A stretch of DNA of 9,265 bases from Planctomycetaceae bacterium (GCA_031266315.1 JAISBG010000560.1:1-9265), one strand, 5' to 3'. Counted from the stretch's first letter, positions 1 to 5,927 are shown. Made by a program: numbers and translations. Notes: generated from the letters alone by a model not told the origin.

Positions 1-133
1 AATTTTTCCGGTTAAGCGTTTCTCTAAAATTTTCCCCGTAACATAAAAATTAGAACAACTTAAAAAATATTGTCAATATAACCGGACAAAAAAATTTTTT
101 GAGAAAAATAAATTTTTGAGAAAAGAAGTCTAA
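1..133. other. AT-rich intergenic start of window
   Basis: No supported gene is seen here. The stretch is strongly AT-rich and contains a short imperfect direct repeat, AAATTTTTTGAGAAAA at 92-107 and AAATTTTTGAGAAAA at 110-124. An open frame of 61 codons crosses it on the minus strand, but that frame begins inside the palindromic repeat and has low-complexity Phe/Lys-rich content, so it is unlikely to be a gene. Confidence 0.5.
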
Positions 134-345
134 TAGGATTGCCAGTCTTCCTTCGCCCTGCAAGGGCAATGCGTAACAACCCACCGCAACGCGGTGGGTA
201 ACAGTCCTTCCCCAACAATCGCCCTGCAAGGGCAACTTAGCATTGCCCTTTCAGGGCGAAATTAAGGGTGGGCTTTAACCCACCGCGTTGCGGTGGGTTG
301 TTATGCAATGCCCCTAAAGGGGCGGAGGAAAAACTTGCAATCCTA
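134..345. repeat. Palindromic composite repeat, MITE-like, complete copy
   Basis: The ends are inverted: TAGGATTGC at 134-142 and GCAATCCTA at 337-345. Moving inwards the two halves mirror each other. There are GC-rich hairpins at 155-167 (GCCCTGCAAGGGC), 180-198 (CCCACCGC..GCGGTGGG), 211-223, 245-257, 279-297 (CCCACCGC..GCGGTGGG) and 310-323 (GCCCCTAAAGGGGC). The right half recurs near 4000-4056, which shows it is a dispersed repeat and not a unique structure. There is no coding capacity of note. The best reading is a non-autonomous palindromic element, or two hairpin units in inverted orientation. No transposase or clear target-site duplication is visible. Confidence 0.7.
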
Positions 346-365
346 CTATGTTAAAGTATTGGTAG

Positions 366-409
366 GTTGCTTAAACATTTAAACAATATATAATTGAGCA
401 ACGATTTTT
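366..409 (+). terminator. Terminator-like hairpin with T-run (first of two)
   Basis: GTTGCTTAA at 366-374 can pair with TTGAGCAAC at 394-402 (nine pairs, one G-T), closing a 19-nt AT-rich loop. Five Ts follow at 405-409. The long loop and modest stem make it weaker than a textbook terminator. No plus-strand gene is visible upstream, so it may end a transcript entering from outside the window or belong to the leader of the phosphoesterase gene. Confidence 0.35.
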
Positions 410-427
410 ATGAAATCTGCTGGGATG

Positions 428-469
428 CTGTAAATTTACCGGAAGAACGGTTAGTTTACAGATTTTTTT
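428..469 (+). terminator. Intrinsic terminator-like hairpin upstream of the DHH gene
   Basis: CTGTAAA at 428-434 pairs with TTTACAG at 455-461. An inner ACCG/CGGT stem (438-441 with 448-451) closes a GAAGAA loop, and seven Ts follow at 463-469. This has the form of a rho-independent terminator on the plus strand. It lies about 97 bases before the phosphoesterase start, so it could isolate that gene from upstream transcription or act as an attenuator in its leader. A seven-codon ATG..TAA frame (410-433) ends within the 5' arm but has no Shine-Dalgarno sequence. Confidence 0.5.
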
Positions 470-551
470 GAATGTTTTGAGCGAAAGTGAATTTTGGAGT
501 TTATTGAAAACATGCAGTCACGAACGGCTCAATTTATTTTATTGTCAACGT

Positions 552-557
552 AAGGAG
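552..557 (+). promoter_or_regulatory. Ribosome binding site of the DHH gene
   Basis: AAGGAG lies eight bases before the ATG at 566. It is the clearest plus-strand Shine-Dalgarno sequence in the window and fixes the start of the phosphoesterase gene. Confidence 0.65.
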
Positions 558-565
558 ATTTAATT

Positions 566-1474
566 ATGCGGCTTGTAACTCGATCCGATTTTGACGGATT
601 AGTTTGTGGAATGCTCTTAAAAGAAGAAGGAATTATTGATTCCGTCCAGTTTGTACACCCGAAAGACCTGCAAGACGGTTTATTCAAAGCGGAACCGAAT
701 GATATTTTATGTAATGTACCGTTTGTACCCGGTTGCGGAATATGGTTTGACCATCATTCCAGCGAGGCGGAGCGTGTCGGCTGGACGCAAGAAGTTAAAG
801 GGATTAGCAAAAAGGCTCCGTCCTGTACCGGAATTGTGTACGAATACTATGGCGGCGAAGCAAAGTTTCCGAGATTCAAAGAACTTGTCCACGTGGTCGA
901 TAAGGTTGATTCCGGTCAACTCACCGCAGATGATATTCGTAATCCGCAAGGTTGGATTTTGATCGGTTTCATTACCGACCCGCGTACCGGACTGGGACGC
1001 TTTCATCATTTCCGTATTTCAAATTATCAGTTAATGATGGCGTTTATTGATCATTTGCGGACAAAAACGCTGGAAGAAATTCTTGATCATCCCGATGTGA
1101 AAGAACGAGTTGACCTTTATCGGCAACAAACAGACTTATTTATCGAAATGGTAATTAAGTATTCGAAAACCGAAGGGAATGTTTTGATTACGGATTTACG
1201 GGGAGTTGAAACGATTTACACGAGTAATCGTTTTACAATTTACAGTGTTTTTCCGGAACAAAATGTTTCGCTTTGGATTACCGATGGTAAGGCGAAGGTC
1301 AATGTGATGATTTCGTGCGGTTACAGCGTAATCAACCGAACTTGCACGGCTGATGTTGGAGCCTTAATGCTTAAATACGGCGGCGGCGGTCATAAACAGG
1401 TTGGAACTTGTCAAGTGCCTTTTGAAAACGCCGACCAAATTATTGCCGAAATTGTCAAAGGATTAAAAAATTAA
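566..1474 (+). CDS. DHH/DHHA1-family phosphoesterase
   Basis: The 302-residue product has the layout of the DHH superfamily, a group of metal-dependent phosphoesterases that includes NrnA-type nanoRNases, RecJ and exopolyphosphatase-like proteins. Motif I is SDFDG with Asp8 and Asp10. The signature Asp62-His63-His64 lies in WFDHH. VDKVDSG (111-117) supplies the later aspartate. The C-terminal DHHA1 substrate domain ends in GGGGHKQVGTC (272-282). No signal peptide or membrane segment is seen, so it should be cytoplasmic. The length suits a two-domain DHH-DHHA1 protein. The usual motif II aspartate appears to fall on Asn50 (ILCNVPF), which may change metal binding. The start is set by AAGGAG. 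The gene stands alone between a terminator-like hairpin and repeat copy A. The family is clear, but the substrate (short RNA, a cyclic-dinucleotide product or polyphosphate) cannot be read from the sequence. Confidence 0.88.
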   Translation: MRLVTRSDFDGLVCGMLLKEEGIIDSVQFVHPKDLQDGLFKAEPNDILCNVPFVPGCGIWFDHHSSEAERVGWTQEVKGISKKAPSCTGIVYEYYGGEAKFPRFKELVHVVDKVDSGQLTADDIRNPQGWILIGFITDPRTGLGRFHHFRISNYQLMMAFIDHLRTKTLEEILDHPDVKERVDLYRQQTDLFIEMVIKYSKTEGNVLITDLRGVETIYTSNRFTIYSVFPEQNVSLWITDGKAKVNVMISCGYSVINRTCTADVGALMLKYGGGGHKQVGTCQVPFENADQIIAEIVKGLKN

Positions 1475-1486
1475 TAATTGTTCAGC

Positions 1487-1705
1487 GGAATTTTCGTTAA
1501 AAATTTGTAAAGGTAGGCAACCGTTCGCTGAACGGTTGCGTCGGCGGTAGCCGACAGTGAACGAAATTAACGACGGCAAATGGTATTGCTTTCCGTTTTG
1601 GAGTTAAATTGCCAGCCGAAAACAGGGTACAAGTCGGCTAACGCCGACGTAACCTTTCAGCGAAAGGTTACCCACCTGACGTGACCAACTTTTAACGAAA
1701 ATTCC
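1487..1705. repeat. Terminal-inverted-repeat element, copy A
   Basis: The core (1511-1677, 167 bp) starts AGGTAGGCAACC and ends GGTTACCCACCT. Its left arm has hairpins CAACCGTTC-gct-GAACGGTTG (1518-1538) and GTCGGC..GCCGAC (1540-1555). The right arm mirrors these at 1633-1648 and 1651-1669, giving inverted arms of about 45 bp. A perfect 16-bp inverted repeat lies further out, GGAATTTTCGTTAAAA at 1487-1502 and its complement at 1690-1705. The core closely matches 5679-5844 over its whole length, including the unstructured middle, so these are copies of one element. No transposase is encoded, and it resembles a MITE. It separates the phosphoesterase and WD40 genes and could also act as a transcription barrier. 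Confidence 0.8.
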
Positions 1706-1738
1706 ACAAGTTCTAAACTATTTACTACATAAACAACG

Positions 1739-2824
1739 ATGAAACGAATTCTGATATTTTTGTTTATTCTTTTTTTGGGAATACGTCTTGCGGCTCAGGA
1801 AACTGATTTAGTAACGGAAAAGAAAGCCGAAGCGGAACAAATTCTGGTGGAAAACAAAGCGGCGGAAAGCGAAACCGGAACTGAAGAGGAAACTGTTACA
1901 ACACCGCGTGCGAAATTGCAGAAACGATTGGAAGGTTGCGGCAGTCCGGTGAACTCTGTAACATTTTCATCGGACGGAAATTTCCTTTTGTCAGCCTGCG
2001 GCGGTCCCGGCGGCGACAACACGGCGCGAATTTGGAATATTGCAACGGGAAAAATTATTCAGACGTTTTCCGGTCATACCGACCGTGTTAATCAAGCGGT
2101 TTACACACCGGACGGCAAACGGATTTTAACGGCGAGTGATGACAAAACGGTTCGTGTCTGGAATGTTGAAGACGGCAAAGAAATTTTTAAAATGGCGGAA
2201 CATCTTGATGAGGTAAAATGTGTTGCCGTGCATCCAAACGGCAAAACGGCGGTGTCTGGAAGTCGGGACTGTACCTTTACACGTTGGAATCTGGAAACCG
2301 GCAAGGCAACCGGAATGAAACAGGCACATAAAAGTACAGTAACAGCAATAGTCTATTCAAAAGACGGCAGGTTTATTGCAACAGGAAGCCGTGATATGAC
2401 GGTTCGTCTTTTCAATGCGGAATCTGCTCAATGGATTACGGAATTTGGCGGTAAAACAACGGAAGAAGGACATCTTGGTTCTGTACTTTCCGTTGCAATT
2501 TCACCTGACAGCAAGATGATTCTTTCGGGAAGTATGGACACAACAGTTCGGCTTTGGGAAACAAAAACCGGTATCCAACTTTTGTGTACATGGCGGGCGA
2601 TCAAACAACCGGTTTATTCTGTAACATTTTCTCCAAACGGACAGAAAATTCTGGCTGGCAGCGGTGATTTTTTGGCACGGATATGGGATATTAAAACCGG
2701 CGAAGAAGAACTTCGGATTCGCGGAGACGGAATGCAATCCGTTCTCAGTACCGCTTTTTCGCCGGACGGCAAAACAATTGCCACCGGAAGCCGCGATAAA
2801 ATTGTACGAATTTGGAATTACTAA
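1739..2824 (+). CDS. Secreted seven-repeat WD40 beta-propeller protein
   Basis: The 361-residue product starts with a signal peptide: MKR, a hydrophobic stretch to about residue 17, then LAAQ, with likely cleavage after residue 20. There is no lipobox cysteine. An acidic, Glu-rich linker (21-65) follows. Seven WD40 repeats fill residues 66-361, with blade ends near IWN (98-100), VWN (140-142), RWN (182-184), LFN (224-226), LWE (272-274), IWD (315-317) and IWN (358-360). Many blades carry SPDGK-type turns and GSRD/ASDD before the blade end. Seven blades is the number that closes a propeller, so the protein looks complete, ending one residue after the last blade motif. WD40 propellers are binding scaffolds; no catalytic domain is present and the partner is unknown. 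No Shine-Dalgarno is visible before the ATG, but the signal peptide begins exactly there. Location is inferred to be periplasmic or extracellular. Confidence 0.88.
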   Translation: MKRILIFLFILFLGIRLAAQETDLVTEKKAEAEQILVENKAAESETGTEEETVTTPRAKLQKRLEGCGSPVNSVTFSSDGNFLLSACGGPGGDNTARIWNIATGKIIQTFSGHTDRVNQAVYTPDGKRILTASDDKTVRVWNVEDGKEIFKMAEHLDEVKCVAVHPNGKTAVSGSRDCTFTRWNLETGKATGMKQAHKSTVTAIVYSKDGRFIATGSRDMTVRLFNAESAQWITEFGGKTTEEGHLGSVLSVAISPDSKMILSGSMDTTVRLWETKTGIQLLCTWRAIKQPVYSVTFSPNGQKILAGSGDFLARIWDIKTGEEELRIRGDGMQSVLSTAFSPDGKTIATGSRDKIVRIWNY

Positions 2825-2945
2825 ATTATCTATAACAATTTATCGGATAATCCTTGTCGAATTAATTTTAACGCGAAACATGCGAAAACTGAAGTTTGGG
2901 CATCTATCCACATGTGGGCGGGCAAATAACCTCCAGCGGCAAAAT
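2825..2945. other. Intergenic region after the WD40 gene
   Basis: I see no gene and no convincing terminator. A weak stem (ATTATC..GATAAT around 2825-2851) lacks a T-run. A frame from inside the WD40 gene stays open to 3002, but it is out of register with that gene and is judged a shadow. Confidence 0.4.
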
Positions 2946-3083
2946 GGGTGGGCAACCTTTCGCTATTTGTTAAAAGGTCGTGTCGGCGTTAGCCGACTGT
3001 GAAGCAGATTAACAACGGCAAAATTATAACTCAATCGGCGCGACACTTTTAGCAAATAGCGAAGGGATCGTCCACCACAACCT
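2946..3083. repeat. Terminal-inverted-repeat element, diverged copy C
   Basis: The left end GGGTGGGCAACCTTTCGCT matches the ends of copies A and B, and the following GTCGGCGTTAGCCGAC (2982-2997) and the GATTAAC nearby also match them. The right end mirrors the left: reading the minus strand inwards from about 3083 gives GGTGGACGATCCCTTCGCT, then ATTTGCTAAAAG, the counterpart of ATTTGTTAAAAG in the left arm. The arms have drifted from A and B in the same way at both ends, so this is probably a separate subfamily, not random decay of one copy. No coding capacity. Confidence 0.65.
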
Positions 3084-3147
3084 TACTCCGTGCGGTATTT
3101 CGTTTGCATGGAGTTCTCCATATACGGACTTAGGAATCGTAAGTAAG

Positions 3148-3441
3148 AACATTCCGCGAAAGTTCCGTGACATGTCCCGAAGGTTCCGCGACATGTCCCG
3201 AAGGTTCCGCGACATGTCCCGAAGGTTCCGCGACATCCCGCGAAGATTCCGCGACATGCGGGGGAAGTTCCGCGACATCCCGCGAAGATTCCGCGACATG
3301 CGGGGGAAGTTCCCCTGCTAGTAGTGGAAGTTCCCCTGCTAGTAGTGGAACTTCCCCTGCTAGTAGTGGAACTTTCCCCGCTAGTAGTGGAACTTCCCCC
3401 GCTAGTAGTGAAACTTCCCCTGCTAGTAGTGAAACCTTCCC
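3148..3441. repeat. 21-bp tandem repeat (minisatellite), 14 units
   Basis: Fourteen consecutive 21-bp units run without any change in length from 3148. Units 2-4 (3169-3231) are identical and contain CATGTCCCGAAGGTTCC. Units 5-8 (3232-3315) alternate two variants, one with CATCCCGCGAAGATTCC and one with CATGCGGGGGAAGTTCC. Units 9-14 (3316-3441) switch to a second subfamily containing GCTAGTAGTGGAACTTCC. Most units keep a GGAA-N-TTCC-like core. Because 21 is a multiple of three, open frames persist on both strands. A GTG-started frame at 3167-3457 would give a Ser/Thr/Pro-rich heptad repeat (TCPEGSA, later PASSGTS), but it has no ribosome binding site. I treat it as non-coding. No spacers are present, so it is not CRISPR. 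Confidence 0.9.
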
Positions 3442-3487
3442 TGCTATACTCTGTTAGTGTTCTATTGGGTATTTTTCAAAGGATTGA

Positions 3488-3958
3488 AATCAAGTTTTCG
3501 CAACCTCATTTTCAACCTAATTTCTCTGACAAAACAACCTCAGTAGCCTATTGATTCGCCCCCAGACCAACCTCATTACCTCATTGATCATTTGTATCTA
3601 TTCAGTCGTGTGATGAATATTCATTTTTCTGTCCCGTTAGGGACAATATGTTGGTAGAAAAACAATACCGATCAAAAACATTCGTCCCGTTAGGGACGAA
3701 ATGTTGGTGAAATCATGAAACCATCATTAACCTTACCAACATTGCATCCCTACGGGACGCAGACAATTTGTTCCATCGTTTTCTACCAACATGTCGTCCC
3801 TAACGGGACGGAAAATTCATGATCACACAAAACAATCACTGAATAGTTACGATCATTTTTAATGAGGTAATGAGGTTCGTATCTTTTTGCCGTTCTTGCT
3901 ACTGAGGTTGTTCTTGTTAGGAAAATTAGGTTGAAAATGAGGTTGCGAAAACTTGATT
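3488..3958. repeat. Long inverted repeat enclosing a four-hairpin element
   Basis: The outer arms are near-exact complements. AATCAAGTTTTCGCAACCTC from 3488 pairs with its complement ending at 3958; the match continues through TTTTCAACCTAAT, then ACAACCTCAGTAGC, then AACCTCATTACCTCATT, with small gaps. The inner 200 bp (3622-3822) is itself a palindromic element that also occurs near the window's right end. The whole unit is 471 bp with arms of roughly 200 bp and has no coding frame of note. The repeated AACCTCA words within each arm suggest growth by local duplication. It lies between the minisatellite and the regulator gene. Confidence 0.75.
3622..3822. repeat. Four-hairpin palindromic element, copy 1
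   Basis: Four modules, each a GC-rich hairpin beside an ATGTTGGT tag, are arranged two forward then two reversed. The hairpins are GTCCCGTTAGGGAC (3631-3644), the same sequence again (3684-3697), GCATCCC-tac-GGGACGC (3744-3760) and GTCCCTAACGGGAC (3796-3809). The tags read ATGTTGGT to the right of the first two and ACCAACAT to the left of the last two. The outer tags extend to TGTTGGTAGAAAA and its complement. The reverse complement of 8794-8998 matches along the whole length, so this is a discrete dispersed element. Confidence 0.8.
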
Positions 3959-3999
3959 CCGATCTTTTTGGAAACCGGCGGCTATCCTTTCGCTGGGCA

Positions 4000-4056
4000 G
4001 TTGCGGCGGGTTGTTACGCATTGCCCCTAAAGGGGCAGAGGAAAAACTTGCAATCC
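4000..4056. repeat. Half copy of the 134-345 palindromic repeat
   Basis: The sequence from GTTGCGGCGGGTTGTTACGC to AACTTGCAATCCT matches the right half of the element at 134-345, including the GCCCCTAAAGGGGC hairpin (here 4023-4036). The left half is missing. Upstream, CTATCCTTTCGCTGGGCAG (3982-4000) weakly resembles the arm of the A/B element, so this may be a junction of two decayed repeats. Confidence 0.65.
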
Positions 4057-4079
4057 TCCTGCAAAGAGGAACGGCTTGG

Positions 4080-4107
4080 TTGACCTGTTTTTTGAATAAG
4101 GTATATT
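4080..4107 (+). promoter_or_regulatory. Candidate sigma-70-type promoter for the regulator gene
   Basis: TTGACC at 4080-4085 and TATATT at 4102-4107 are separated by 16 bases, close to the TTGACA/TATAAT consensus. They lie 87 bases before the ATG at 4194 and just downstream of a repeat that would insulate the gene from upstream reading. This is a pattern match only, and the region is AT-rich. Confidence 0.35.
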
Positions 4108-4193
4108 AGGGCGGATTGATTAAGGCAGGATTTTATTTTGGAGTTTGGTTTGTTTTTTAACGTTGATAATTTATTGTAGTTCATCATTTTTTT

Positions 4194-5603
4194 ATGTCTG
4201 AAACGCCGCTTTCTATATTGGTAATTGACGATGACGAAAACCATGCGGATGTTGTGGTTGCGAGTCTTGAAAAACTCGGAGCGGATTGTGTGAAGGCGTA
4301 TTCGCAACACGATGCCTTAGAAAAAATACAATCCCGTTATTTTGATGTGATTATCACCGACCTCATGTTGGAACGTCAGGATAGCGGTATTGAAATTCTC
4401 AAAGCAGTAAAACTGGTTTCCGAAGAGACGGAAATTATTGTGGTTACCGGTCATAATTCCGTCAAAGTTGCGGTCGAGGCGATGCGTCAGGGGGCATTTA
4501 ATTATTTGCAAAAGCCCCTCGACTTGCAGCAACTCCGAACAATTACGGAACGGGCGGGAGAAAGTTCCCGCCTCCGGCGTATTAACCGCGAACTCACCCA
4601 ACGTCTTGACGAAAAATTCGGTTTTACCGGTGTTCTCGGCAATAGCCCCGAAATGCTCGCCGTCATCGAACGTCTTAAACGAGTGGCTCCGACCGACGCC
4701 TCTGTATTGATTCAAGGCGAAACTGGAACCGGTAAAGAACTCTTCGCCCAGTCAATTCATCAAAACAGTCCGCGAAAAAATAAACCGTTTGTCGCTCTTA
4801 ATTGCGGGGCGTTGAGCGAACATATTCTGGAAAGCGAACTGTTCGGGCATGTCAAAGGGGCGTTCACCGATGCGTCTTCCGACCGACTGGGCAAATTTGA
4901 ATACGCCAACGGCGGAACGATTTTTCTTGACGAGGTGGGCGATATGCCGATGCCGACGCAAATCAAACTGTTGCGTGTTCTTGAAAACAGCGAAGTAACA
5001 CGGGTCGGCTCCAACAACACCATTAAAATCAATGTTCGGATTCTTTCGGCAACCAACAGGAATCTCGAAGAAGCCGTCGTTTCCGGTATGTTCCGGCAAG
5101 ATTTATATCATCGGCTTAAAGTGGTTACCATTCGGATTCCGCCGCTTCGTGATCGTTCGGCGGATATTCCGGTTCTGCTGGATCATTTCCTGAAACAATT
5201 CGCCAAACGTTATGGGAAAACAATCAAAGGAATTACATCGGCGGCGCGGAAAATCCTGTTCAATTTCGATTGGCCCGGCAATGTCCGGCAACTCCGTAAT
5301 GTTGCGGAAAGTATGATTGTGGTTGATTATGATAGTTTGATTGATCAAGATGATTTACCGGAAGAAATCGGCGGAATTTTGACCTTACCTCATTCAGCCG
5401 AAACACCGGTTGCGGATAAAACGTGGAATATTGATGCGTCGCGCGGACTTCGGGAATTGGTCGGCAAACCGCTGGCGGAAATCGAACGACTCTTCATTCT
5501 TGAGACCCTCCAATCTGTTGCCGGCAACCGCGAAGAAGCCGCTCAAATACTCGGTATCGGTGAACGAACTCTCTACCGAAAAATCAAAGAATACGGAATC
5601 TAA
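4194..5603 (+). CDS. Sigma-54-dependent response regulator, NtrC family
   Basis: The 469-residue protein has three domains. The receiver (about 6-120) has acidic residues Asp12-Asp13, phospho-acceptor Asp56 in IITDLML, Thr85 and Lys107. The AAA+ sigma-54 activation domain (about 146-375) has Walker A GETGTGKE (175-182), the sigma-54-contacting loop as GAFTDA (222-227), Walker [12 protein letters not shown] (240-250), sensor I ATNRN (286-290), arginine-finger region [10 protein letters not shown] (300-309) and sensor [12 protein letters not shown] (360-369). A Fis-type helix-turn-helix ends the protein (about 428-468, [20 protein letters not shown]). By family knowledge, phosphorylation drives ATP-dependent opening of sigma-54 promoters. 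The fifth loop residue is Asp instead of the consensus Gly. No histidine kinase lies nearby, so it is an orphan here. No Shine-Dalgarno precedes the ATG, but the receiver begins immediately after it. The target genes are unknown. Confidence 0.93.
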   Translation: MSETPLSILVIDDDENHADVVVASLEKLGADCVKAYSQHDALEKIQSRYFDVIITDLMLERQDSGIEILKAVKLVSEETEIIVVTGHNSVKVAVEAMRQGAFNYLQKPLDLQQLRTITERAGESSRLRRINRELTQRLDEKFGFTGVLGNSPEMLAVIERLKRVAPTDASVLIQGETGTGKELFAQSIHQNSPRKNKPFVALNCGALSEHILESELFGHVKGAFTDASSDRLGKFEYANGGTIFLDEVGDMPMPTQIKLLRVLENSEVTRVGSNNTIKINVRILSATNRNLEEAVVSGMFRQDLYHRLKVVTIRIPPLRDRSADIPVLLDHFLKQFAKRYGKTIKGITSAARKILFNFDWPGNVRQLRNVAESMIVVDYDSLIDQDDLPEEIGGILTLPHSAETPVADKTWNIDASRGLRELVGKPLAEIERLFILETLQSVAGNREEAAQILGIGERTLYRKIKEYGI

Positions 5604-5642
5604 TCAAAAGAAGTATCACCAATTGATAAGTAAGCAAACATA

Positions 5643-5844
5643 AGGTAGGCAACCTTTTGTAGGTGAGCAACCTTTTATAGGTGGGCAACCGTTCGCTGAA
5701 CGGTTGCGTCGGCAATAGCCGACAGTGAACCAGATTAACGATAGCAAATTGTATTGCCTTCCGTTTTGGAATCAAATTGCCAGCCGCCAACAGGGGCAAG
5801 TCGGCTATCGCCGACGCAACCTTTCAGCGAAAGGTTGCCCACCT
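5643..5844. repeat. Terminal-inverted-repeat element, copy B, with iterated left end
   Basis: The core (5679-5844, 166 bp) begins AGGTGGGCAACCGTTCGCTG and ends GCGAAAGGTTGCCCACCT. It is the same element as copy A, with matching hairpins and a matching middle (compare TTCCGTTTTGGAATCAAATT here with TTCCGTTTTGGAGTTAAATT in A). Its left terminus is preceded by two further 18-bp versions of the end, AGGTAGGCAACCTTTTGT (5643-5660) and AGGTGAGCAACCTTTTAT (5661-5678), giving three end-like repeats in tandem. The element fills most of the gap between the regulator and the Mfd-like gene. It lacks the 16-bp outer repeat seen around copy A. Confidence 0.8.
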
Positions 5845-5863
5845 TGTAATTATCCACCTTCAT
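5735..5863 (-). CDS. Possible 42-residue small protein overlapping repeat copy B
   Basis: On the minus strand an ATG at 5863 is preceded, nine bases away, by a strong Shine-Dalgarno sequence (AAAGGAGG). The frame begins MKVDNYKVGNLSLKGCVGDS and ends at a TAA at 5735-5737, giving 42 residues. Only the first seven or so codons lie outside the repeat; the rest reads through its arm and middle. I recognise no domain. The corresponding frame in copy A is open through the arm (VGNLSLKGYVGVSRL) but stops early. It could be the surviving 5' end of a gene broken by insertion of the element, a real small protein, or chance. The ribosome binding site is the only positive evidence. Confidence 0.25.
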   Translation of the reverse strand: MKVDNYKVGNLSLKGCVGDSRLAPVGGWQFDSKTEGNTICYR

Positions 5864-5872
5864 GATTGTTTA

Positions 5873-5878
5873 CCTCCT
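5873..5878 (-). promoter_or_regulatory. Strong minus-strand Shine-Dalgarno sequence
   Basis: AGGAGG, within AAAGGAGGTA on the minus strand, lies nine bases before an ATG at 5863. It is better than the ribosome binding site of the divergent Mfd-like gene and marks a possible truncated gene start. Confidence 0.35.
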
Positions 5879-5916
5879 TTAAATTAAACAGAAACTTCAC
5901 ACCAATTCATGAACAC

Positions 5917-5921
5917 AAGGA
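5917..5921 (+). promoter_or_regulatory. Ribosome binding site deciding the GTG start of the Mfd-like gene
   Basis: AAGGA at 5917-5921 sits six bases before GTG at 5928. An in-frame TGA at 5910-5912 blocks any longer start. The next in-frame ATG, at 5961, has no comparable site, so GTG is preferred. Confidence 0.5.
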
Positions 5922-5927
5922 AAAGAG

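Noticed and set aside
50..235. 61-codon minus-strand frame
   Set aside because: Starts inside the palindromic repeat and reads into low-complexity AT-rich sequence. No support as a gene.
1487..1705. Ordinary rho-independent terminator after the DHH gene
   Set aside because: The hairpins belong to a dispersed element and lack T-runs. Termination may happen here but is not the defining feature.
2664..3002. 112-codon plus-strand frame overlapping the WD40 gene end
   Set aside because: Out of register with a clear WD40 coding frame, then enters repeat copy C. No domain is recognised.
3024..3299. 91-codon minus-strand frame (MSRNLRG repeats)
   Set aside because: It is the in-phase reading of the 21-bp minisatellite running into repeat copy C. 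There is no ribosome binding site and no conserved domain.
3148..3441. CRISPR array
   Set aside because: Units are contiguous 21-bp repeats with no spacers, and no cas genes are present.
3167..3457. 96-codon plus-strand frame with TCPEGSA and PASSGTS repeats
   Set aside because: A tandem repeat of 21 bp remains open in many frames by construction. The GTG start has no Shine-Dalgarno sequence. Kept only as a property of the repeat.
3488..3958. Insertion sequence with transposase
   Set aside because: The inverted repeat contains no frame of useful length and no transposase motif.
4317..4715. 132-codon minus-strand frame inside the regulator gene
   Set aside because: Antisense to the receiver and AAA+ domain start, with no ribosome binding site or recognisable domain.
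5604..5927. Hidden N-terminal part of Mfd upstream of 5928
   Set aside because: In-frame TGA at 5910-5912, and the region is repeat copy B. No UvrB-like coding is seen in any frame.
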